Assembly: GCA_028344155.1 (NCBI GenBank)
Contig: JAOMAI010000001.1
Coordinates: forward strand, 1-64,000
DNA length: 64,000 nucleotides
Reading direction: 5' to 3'
DNA from: Candidatus Nitrosopelagicus sp.
GTDB lineage: Archaea; Thermoproteota; Nitrososphaeria; Nitrososphaerales; Nitrosopumilaceae
Part shown: one piece after another, positions 57,168 to 64,000 of the stretch
How positions within the stretch are numbered: the first letter of the stretch is position 1
How the letters are laid out: each line of letters begins with the position of its first letter
Made by a program: the position numbers and the translations under genes
Notes under the pieces: model-generated
What the model was told of the DNA's origin: nothing
Database searches by the model: none
What the model saw: only the letters and a program-made list of their open reading frames with translations

Positions 57168-58482
57168 CAGTAGTTATCAGTTTTGAAATGCTCTTTTTAA
57201 CAGATTTGCTTTGTTTATCTTTTCCACTCGTTATCTTAAATCCTTTTTTGAAATCATTTCTTAATCCCTTTGGAATTCCTGATTGCCCAATATGATTTTT
57301 AATTAAATCATTAAGGTATGTTTTGGCATTTTCGTATCTTCGGGTTTGTAATGATTGCAATTTCCCTTCCTTATCTGTCCACATTAATTTTGATTTTTTA
57401 GAATTAATATTGATAAATTTAGTTGCAAACTCACCAGAAAACACATCTGGTCCTGTTCTTATTTCATTTTTTGATATGGTTAGTGATTCTAGTAAGAACA
57501 ATAAACTAGCATTGGTTTCATCATATGCTATTGCATCATTTCTAAGAACATTAAATCCTTCATTGATCATTTGGGATTCAATTGAGCTGGATGCACGCTT
57601 AATTTGCCCGTAAACAATGTCATCGCTCCTTTTTTTGTATGTAAAATTCACAATTAGTAAATTTTTTGCAATTTCAGTAGGAATCTTAATTCTTGATTTT
57701 TCTTTAAAGTATGAAATTGAATTTTTCTTTAAGAAATTTCTAGCAATTAAGATGAAATTTGTAACATTTTGGATTGATATTGCAGCACCAAGATTCCTGT
57801 TTCTGTCTATTGGATCAATTATTACTATTGTAGATTCAAATTTTCTAGGAGATTCTCCAATCATTTCATTGTTTTGTAATCTTGCAATTTTCTTTAAGAC
57901 ATTTTCAAAGCTACCCAAATAGTAAACTAAAACTTCACAAACGTATCCGCTGAATCCTTGCTTTGCAATCTCTGCACCATACATTCCATTAATTTTCAAA
58001 AAACATTTCAAAACTCTAATGTCATCTTTCATTGAACCAGTTAATTTTTCACTCATAAACTCCGTATGGAATGTTGATCTATCAGCTGCGCTTTTCCATT
58101 CTCCTTTTTTAATGTCATAACACGGTACAACATTAACTCCTACTCCATCAATATCTGCTTCAACAAATGGATGTTCTGAATATCTTACATATGGTTTAAA
58201 TTTTTTTAGCGAATCAAATCCAATTTTTTTACCAATTGTTTCAAAATTTTTTTCAGTTGTTGTTTTTTTGAATTTTACAAAAATATCAATATCAATTTTT
58301 TCTGGGGTCCATGTCTCTTTTGCATATGAACCCCCAAAATGCACTGACACAATTGCTTTTTGTTTCTCAGTTTCTTTGTTAACAAGACTAAAAACCTGAT
58401 TTGCAATTTTATCCACTTTTTTTCTTAGTATATTATTTGGAATTGCTATTTGTTTTGATTTTTTTATGATATCACTTTTCAT
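57142..58482 (-). CDS. cca: Archaeal (class I) CCA-adding tRNA nucleotidyltransferase
   Basis: VSVHFGGSYAKETWTPEKIDIDIFVKF; GFSGYVCEVLVYYLGSFENVLK; IVIIDPIDRNRNLGAAIS. Confidence 0.95.
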   Translation of the reverse strand: MKSDIIKKSKQIAIPNNILRKKVDKIANQVFSLVNKETEKQKAIVSVHFGGSYAKETWTPEKIDIDIFVKFKKTTTEKNFETIGKKIGFDSLKKFKPYVRYSEHPFVEADIDGVGVNVVPCYDIKKGEWKSAADRSTFHTEFMSEKLTGSMKDDIRVLKCFLKINGMYGAEIAKQGFSGYVCEVLVYYLGSFENVLKKIARLQNNEMIGESPRKFESTIVIIDPIDRNRNLGAAISIQNVTNFILIARNFLKKNSISYFKEKSRIKIPTEIAKNLLIVNFTYKKRSDDIVYGQIKRASSSIESQMINEGFNVLRNDAIAYDETNASLLFLLESLTISKNEIRTGPDVFSGEFATKFININSKKSKLMWTDKEGKLQSLQTRRYENAKTYLNDLIKNHIGQSGIPKGLRNDFKKGFKITSGKDKQSKSVKKSISKLITTDDTAFSTN

Positions 58483-59018
58483 TTTGCATTAACCTCCAGT
58501 AAATCTGAATATTCTGGTCCCTTTGGACTTAAAACACTTCTTTTTACTTTGATTTTTGACACAGTTTGTGTACCAAATTGAATAGTCTGGTATTCTTTCA
58601 TTATGACTGAAATATCATTAATTTTCTTTTTTACTCTAAAAACTGTCAAGTGAGGTTTGAATTTTTTATCATTTTCAAAACCTAGTGTTGTCAATTTCAT
58701 TCCCACTTCATTTGCCATAGCAGTTAATTTTTCTGTACCATTGTTATCAATTCCAATCCAGATTACGCGTGGATTTTTCAAGTTTGGAAATCCACCTACA
58801 CCTTTTAATGATAAATCAAAAGAAGAAAATGTCATTTTCTTAACAATATCTTTTACTTGTTCACATTTTGTTTCATCAATTTCTCCTAAAAATTTCAAAG
58901 TAAAGTGAATTTGATCAATTTTTGTAGGTTTTGCATTAATCTGAACATTTTTTTGAAATGTTTGAATATTCTTCAAAATTTTCTCATTAGAAATTTCAAC
59001 TGCTACAAAAACTCTCAT
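58479..59018 (-). CDS. thpR: RNA 2',3'-cyclic phosphodiesterase (2H superfamily, ThpR/LigT)
   Basis: RVFVAVEI; two HxT motifs: IHFTLKFLGEI and PHLTVFRVK. Confidence 0.93.
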   Translation of the reverse strand: MRVFVAVEISNEKILKNIQTFQKNVQINAKPTKIDQIHFTLKFLGEIDETKCEQVKDIVKKMTFSSFDLSLKGVGGFPNLKNPRVIWIGIDNNGTEKLTAMANEVGMKLTTLGFENDKKFKPHLTVFRVKKKINDISVIMKEYQTIQFGTQTVSKIKVKRSVLSPKGPEYSDLLEVNAK

Positions 59019-59082
59019 GAAAAATAAAATATTAGTAATTATTTATCGCTACCTTCATAGACTAGTCATTCAAAAATAATCT

Positions 59083-59631
59083 GTGTCAAAACTAGTTGTT
59101 TGTTTAACTGGAATGCCTGGTGCAGGAAAATCAACTATTGTTTCAAAATTAAAAGAAGGTGGCTATGAAACCTTTAGCCTTGGTGATGGTGTTAGAGCTG
59201 AAGCCAATAGATTGAATTTAGAACCTACAGGCGAGAATCTTGGTAAACTTATGTTAGATTTACGTGAAAAAAATGGACCAGGTGCAATTGCAAAATTACT
59301 TAAAAATTCTATTGAAAACTCAACTCATGAAATTATAATTATTGATGGTATACGTTCAATACATGAAATTAATGTTCTAAAAGAAACTGGAAATGTAAAA
59401 CTTTTAGCTGTAAACGCATCTGCTGATACACGATTTAATTTTCTCCGTGAACGTAAAAGATCAGATGATCCGTTAACAAGAGAAAAATTTGAAGAACGTG
59501 ATAATCGTGAAATTGGTGTTGGCTTAGAAGAAATTATTGTACTTGCTGATGAATCAATTGAAAATAACAATATAACAATTGAGGAAATGGTAAAATCTGC
59601 AATCAAAATATTTCAAAAGTGGATTGAATAA
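59083..59631 (+). CDS. Archaeal nucleotide kinase-like P-loop protein (UPF0200 / dephospho-CoA kinase-like)
   Basis: CLTGMPGAGKSTIVSKL, IIDGIRSIHEINVLK, FLRERKRSDDP. Confidence 0.85.
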   Translation: MSKLVVCLTGMPGAGKSTIVSKLKEGGYETFSLGDGVRAEANRLNLEPTGENLGKLMLDLREKNGPGAIAKLLKNSIENSTHEIIIIDGIRSIHEINVLKETGNVKLLAVNASADTRFNFLRERKRSDDPLTREKFEERDNREIGVGLEEIIVLADESIENNNITIEEMVKSAIKIFQKWIE

Positions 59632-60014
59632 TGAATCAAAAAACAACAATTCAAATTTTCTGTCAAATCAATCCTTCTGAAGATCCTGAAAAAGTAAAAT
59701 CTGCAATAAATAACATTTTTCCTGAAATAGAATTAGAAATATCTGATGCAGAAATTAGTGGAAAAACAAATAATTTTTCAATTCTGTCACAAATTTCAAA
59801 ATCAATTCATGAAAAAAACACCAAAAACACCTATCAACGTATTCTCAAAAAAAATAGTGACGGTGACTCCACTTGGTTTTATCTCAATAAACAGGCAGCA
59901 TTTGTAAATACTGTAGCCTTATGCAGTGAAGCAAACGAATCATCTTTAGGCCCAATTAAGATAATTTTACGCTCAAACGACATAGAACAAGTAATTGATT
60001 CTATCACAAATTAG
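59631..60014 (+). CDS. UPF0201 family protein
   Basis: Overlaps the previous gene (ATGA-like); QIFCQINPSEDPEKVKSAINNIFP; LGPIKIILRSNDIEQVIDSI. Confidence 0.75.
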   Translation: MNQKTTIQIFCQINPSEDPEKVKSAINNIFPEIELEISDAEISGKTNNFSILSQISKSIHEKNTKNTYQRILKKNSDGDSTWFYLNKQAAFVNTVALCSEANESSLGPIKIILRSNDIEQVIDSITN

Positions 60015-60091
60015 ACAACTAACTATTTCTATCCATTTTGAGAGCTTTTTTTTAGCTCAGTTATGAAAAATCGATTTTTACAGCATTTGTT

Positions 60092-60379
60092 ATGAAAATA
60101 CAATTAGCAATAATTGGCGCAGTATTGATAGCTGGTGGAATTTTATTCTTACCTGAAACAATGAGTCAATTTCCTGCAGGCACATTAGTTCTTGATGCAT
60201 TAGTTGCAGATGCCACTAACATTAAGGAATACAATCAGCATACAAGCCAAGTTGGTGATACATTGTATGATGTTGGATTAAAGGCAGGAGATACAGTAGT
60301 AGATGTTGCAGGTCAAGTTGAAAACACTATTGATGAAACAGAAATCCCTGAGATTGACTTTCTAAAATTTGATGAATAA
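60092..60379 (+). CDS. Small membrane-anchored protein, unknown function
   Basis: N-terminal TM MKIQLAIIGAVLIAGGILFLP; acidic tail. Confidence 0.55.
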   Translation: MKIQLAIIGAVLIAGGILFLPETMSQFPAGTLVLDALVADATNIKEYNQHTSQVGDTLYDVGLKAGDTVVDVAGQVENTIDETEIPEIDFLKFDE

Positions 60380-60380
60380 T

Positions 60381-61277
60381 CTAAATTTCAATTTCAAGTA
60401 GATCTTTTGCAGCTATAACTGACTCATGAATCTGTTTTGCTTCATTTAGTAAAATTGATTCGTCATTATATCTTGCTGAAAAGTGTGTTAAAATAAGATT
60501 TTTTACATTTGCATTTTTTGCCAATTCTGCTGCTTCTTTTGCAGTTGAATGATTTGTCTCAATCGCTCTATCTTTTAGTTCATATGAAAATGTACAATCA
60601 AAGCTCATGTAGTCACTATTTTTGAAAAACGCTTGTAATTTTTCAGTAGGACGTGTATCACCTGAAATTCCAATTTTCTTACCTGGTCTTTTTTCACCTG
60701 TTACTTGTGACGAGTTAATTTTTTTACCCTCTACTTCTACGGAATTACCATTTTGTAACTCCTGCCATAATTTTCCTTCCGGAATTCCTAACTCTTTTGC
60801 TTTCTCTGGATAAAAGACACCAGCTCTTTCATTTTCTTCAAAACAATATGAATACGCAGTAATTCCATGTTGTGCCTCACAACAATTTATCTGATAATCT
60901 TTTTCGTTAACAACATTGCCTTCATTTACAATTGTTATAAAAATAGGAAATGGTAATCCAAAATTTAATACTTTGATATTTGCAGTAATGAATTCTTCAA
61001 TTCCAGCTGGGCCGTAAATCTCAACTACTTCTGTTCTTTTTTGTAATGACATTGTTTGTAAAAGACCCAAGACACCCAAACAATGATCTCCATGTAGATG
61101 TGTGACAAATATTTTCATTTTTTTATTCCATGGTAAACCTGCTTTCAAATATGCAACTTGAGCTCCTTCTCCTGCATCAAACATTAAAACTTCATTTTCA
61201 CGAACAAGACAAATGCATGTTAATGAACGATCAACGGTCGGTGCAGCAGCTGAAGTTCCAAGATAAACTATTTTCAT
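60381..61277 (-). CDS. rnz: Ribonuclease Z
   Basis: VTHLHGDHCLGVLGLLQTMSL; GDTRPTEKL; THFSARYND. Confidence 0.95.
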   Translation of the reverse strand: MKIVYLGTSAAAPTVDRSLTCICLVRENEVLMFDAGEGAQVAYLKAGLPWNKKMKIFVTHLHGDHCLGVLGLLQTMSLQKRTEVVEIYGPAGIEEFITANIKVLNFGLPFPIFITIVNEGNVVNEKDYQINCCEAQHGITAYSYCFEENERAGVFYPEKAKELGIPEGKLWQELQNGNSVEVEGKKINSSQVTGEKRPGKKIGISGDTRPTEKLQAFFKNSDYMSFDCTFSYELKDRAIETNHSTAKEAAELAKNANVKNLILTHFSARYNDESILLNEAKQIHESVIAAKDLLEIEI

Positions 61278-61287
61278 AATGTTATTT

Positions 61288-62163
61288 TCATCTCAATGCA
61301 TCAGAAATAACTCTTGATACATCTACTTTTGCTGATTCACCAGGTATGGTGTTTGTACTAATAATTTGAGTAACACCTGCATTTTTGATCTTTTTTGTAG
61401 CATCATTAACCAATAATGCATGCGTACAAGCAACAAAAACACGTCTGCATTTTTGTTTCTTTAAAAATTGGGTTGCTTTCATAATACTGCCTCCAGTACT
61501 AACCATATCATCTACCAGGATTAAATCTCTATTTTTCACATCAACTTTACCGGAAAGAATATTCACTTTTCCAGTTTTTCTGTCTCTATGTTTTTTCAAT
61601 GCAATGAAATCTGTTTTTAAAAGATTAGAAAATTTTTCAGCTCTTTCTTTACCTCCTAAATCTGGAGATACAACCAATGGATCTTTCATTTTCATTTTCT
61701 TAAAATGTTTGACTAGTACTTCCATTGCAGAAACATTTTCTGATGGAATTTTTAATTCTTTTAATGCTAATTTACTATGAATGTCGACTGTGAGAATTTT
61801 CTTTACACCTGCTGCTTTGAGTAATTTTCCAACCACACCTATAGTGATTATTTCTCCACCAAGAAATTCTCTATCTTGTCTTGCATATCCCATGTAAGGA
61901 ATTACTGCATATACTTTTGAAGAAAATTTTTGCACCTTTGAAACAATGCTCAATAATTCTAAAAGATTTGAATCAACTGGTGGGTTAGTTGATTGAACAA
62001 CTATTACTATACTCTTTTTTGGAATTTGGTTAATTGTTATTTTACTTTCTCCATCAGGAAATATTTTCTTCTCAGTTTTGATATAGGGTGATTTTAATTT
62101 TCTAGCAATTCTTTTAGCTAAATCTGATGATGCATCTCCACCAATAATTGTAAACTTTGCCAT
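61288..62163 (-). CDS. prs: Ribose-phosphate pyrophosphokinase
   Basis: IPYMGYARQDREFLGGE; VVSPDLGGKERAEKF; DLILVDDMVSTGGSIMKA PRPP loop. Confidence 0.95.
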   Translation of the reverse strand: MAKFTIIGGDASSDLAKRIARKLKSPYIKTEKKIFPDGESKITINQIPKKSIVIVVQSTNPPVDSNLLELLSIVSKVQKFSSKVYAVIPYMGYARQDREFLGGEIITIGVVGKLLKAAGVKKILTVDIHSKLALKELKIPSENVSAMEVLVKHFKKMKMKDPLVVSPDLGGKERAEKFSNLLKTDFIALKKHRDRKTGKVNILSGKVDVKNRDLILVDDMVSTGGSIMKATQFLKKQKCRRVFVACTHALLVNDATKKIKNAGVTQIISTNTIPGESAKVDVSRVISDALR

Positions 62164-62188
62164 TAAATCAACGAATCAAAACGGATTC

Positions 62189-62800
62189 TTAAGTTTTCGT
62201 AAGATTATTTTTGAGTCTAATTTCTTTTCTTTTAACTAAATAGCTCATTACTGCAACTATTACTACACCTACAATCTGAATTCCAAGCCAGTCTAATCCC
62301 TGAAATTTCACTGCTTCCAAGGTAAATGGTGAAAATAGTGGAAATTCTGTATCTGTTCTATATGCAACGTCTGCAAGGAAAATATCAAATGCAATATGTG
62401 ATAAAACAGCACCAAATGCAACTACACACAATCTCAAATCTTTTCCTCGAAGAATTAAGAAAAAAATCATTGATGCTATGATTGCAAATGGAATTGAATG
62501 ACTCATTCTTGAAACTAACTCAATATCTAAAAATTGTAGTAGATGATCCGCGTCTATCAAAATAGCAAAACTACCTCCAAGTACGATATATCTAATACTT
62601 AATGTGCCTAATCCTATTACTGCACCCCAGAAAATATGCCCGACTATGTGCTCGATAGTAATTCCACTGACTACTAGTGGATTGCCAATCACTGACGTAT
62701 GCTCACTTGATGGAAATAATCCTCCAATTATTGAAAATCCAAATGAAATTAAACCAAAAATTATTGAATTTTTTAAAATGAATTTAATATGGTCTTTCAA
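62189..62800 (-). CDS. Membrane protein, DUF457/YdjM-like putative metal-dependent hydrolase
   Basis: Multi-TM; HIVGHIFWGAVIGLG, DADHLLQFLDIELVSRMSHS. Confidence 0.65.
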   Translation of the reverse strand: MKDHIKFILKNSIIFGLISFGFSIIGGLFPSSEHTSVIGNPLVVSGITIEHIVGHIFWGAVIGLGTLSIRYIVLGGSFAILIDADHLLQFLDIELVSRMSHSIPFAIIASMIFFLILRGKDLRLCVVAFGAVLSHIAFDIFLADVAYRTDTEFPLFSPFTLEAVKFQGLDWLGIQIVGVVIVAVMSYLVKRKEIRLKNNLTKT

Positions 62801-62836
62801 TATGTACTTTCATTTTTTTAATTAAATTAATCATTA

Positions 62837-64000
62837 CTATTCATCTCCTGCTTCGCCGCGACCTAAATCGCCTAATCCATACTCATCCATTACTTCATTA
62901 CGTTTGGAATCTAATTGATTAATTTCCTGTTCTTCACGTTTTTCATCACCTTGGTAAACTGTACGTATTGGCCATGGTATTCTAATGTCATACTTTTTGA
63001 ACTCTTCATACATAATCAAACGCATATCACTTTTTGTCTTGAATTGTGCACCATAATCTCTTACGTAAACCCACATTGAAAAGTCCAAAGATGAATCATT
63101 GAACTTGTCAAATCGTACCACTGGTTGTGTTACATCTACGTGAATGTCTTTGTCACATCCACAACTAGGTTTGTTTTCTTCAAGATATGGGCATCTATTT
63201 TGTCTCACAAGATGTCTTCCTCTAGCATCTGTAGCTTCAATCATAGCACGTTTTCCAACTTTAACTAAAATTGATGTAACTTGTCTTGGATTATTCAGAT
63301 ATGATACACCAACATTTACTACTGCAGGAACAAGTTTGATTTCTTTTGTATAATTAATTATTTCTGCGCTAACCAATTGTCGTGTAGGGATAATTGCAAC
63401 TGATTCATTTAATCCATGACGAATGTATGTCACTCTTGGTGTAATTTTATGTACATATCCATTATATCCACTTTGTAATTGTATTCTATCTCCCTCTTTT
63501 ACAACCTTATCTTTTCTGATAAGAATATAAGAAAAATAATTTTCTAACGTTTCTTTTAGTGCTAATCCAATACCAAATGCAAGTCCTCCTGTCGCAGTTG
63601 CCAGAACTATCAAATCCACTTCCCACCATGATACTACTCCAACTAATACTCCAACAAAAATTAAAATTGGTAAAACCTGTTTTGCAGATTTTGGAACACC
63701 TTCTTTTTGTTTACGTGAGTGTCCTGGTGGTTTATTTCCTGAAATTATTGACTCAAAACCTGAATTTCTTTTCTGTTCTCTCCAAATATCTATAGGATAA
63801 ATCTCCTCAGGTAATACGCCTGGAAATAATTTCCTTCCTGATACATTCTTTCCAGTTACACAAGCTTCAAAGTATAACTGATATTTTTTGCGTTCAGATT
63901 TTTTCCACTTCTCATAAGGTTCTTTAGAATTTTTTTCATAGCTCCCAATAGGAGCTCCTCTTGATGTACGAAAATTCTCTAAATATTGTATTCCTTCTTC
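62837..64000 (-). CDS. MscS-family mechanosensitive channel, N-terminus truncated by window end
   Basis: Frame stays open from 63619 to 64000 (…ILIFVGVLVGVVSWWEVDLIVLATATGGLAFGIGLALKETLENYFSYILI); classic MscS pore GLAFGIGLALKETLENYFSY. Confidence 0.88.
   Translation of the reverse strand, partial: EEGIQYLENFRTSRGAPIGSYEKNSKEPYEKWKKSERKKYQLYFEACVTGKNVSGRKLFPGVLPEEIYPIDIWREQKRNSGFESIISGNKPPGHSRKQKEGVPKSAKQVLPILIFVGVLVGVVSWWEVDLIVLATATGGLAFGIGLALKETLENYFSYILIRKDKVVKEGDRIQLQSGYNGYVHKITPRVTYIRHGLNESVAIIPTRQLVSAEIINYTKEIKLVPAVVNVGVSYLNNPRQVTSILVKVGKRAMIEATDARGRHLVRQNRCPYLEENKPSCGCDKDIHVDVTQPVVRFDKFNDSSLDFSMWVYVRDYGAQFKTKSDMRLIMYEEFKKYDIRIPWPIRTVYQGDEKREEQEINQLDSKRNEVMDEYGLGDLGRGEAGDE

Noticed and set aside
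1-64000. CRISPR array, transposon or prophage
   Set aside because: No regularly spaced direct repeats with unique spacers, no transposase/integrase-like ORFs, no phage structural genes seen.

Overview
This window looks like a low-GC chromosomal segment of a marine ammonia-oxidising-type Thaumarchaeote (Nitrosopumilus-like). The assignment rests on archaeal information-processing and lipid genes: aCPSF1/FttA, proteasome beta, G1P dehydrogenase, GGGP synthase, TFB, TFS, Rpo11, PCNA, GINS, PolD DP1/DP2, Cdc6/Orc1, thermosome and archaeal CCA-adding enzyme. It also carries thaumarchaeal surface-protein motifs and scattered cobalamin genes (BluB, CobJ/CbiH-like, CbiE-like). Gene density is high, there are two tRNA genes, and I see no CRISPR array or obvious mobile element. 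Observations most worth a second look: (1) a probable replication origin at about 48.44-48.99 kb beside cdc6/orc1, with ORB-like boxes, repeated GTTAAC palindromes, an AT-rich stretch and flanking GATC clusters; (2) a protein-kinase-like/HhH-GPD DNA glycosylase fusion (55800-57167, -) in an apparent operon with the CCA-adding enzyme and a 2H phosphodiesterase; (3) small genes absent from the ORF track, including a tandem pair of paralogous 50-aa proteins and several Cys-rich/zinc-finger mini-proteins; (4) a tRNA-Val(GAC) with C instead of the near-universal U33; (5) an RGG-linked, duplicated CxxC-x17-CxxC protein; (6) a RecA/KaiC-like protein without a P-loop and a solo HEPN-like protein coupled to a cobalamin methyltransferase gene; (7) five convergent gene pairs whose stop codons overlap in a shared YTAR tetranucleotide. 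All family calls come from reading translated sequence; no database search was run.
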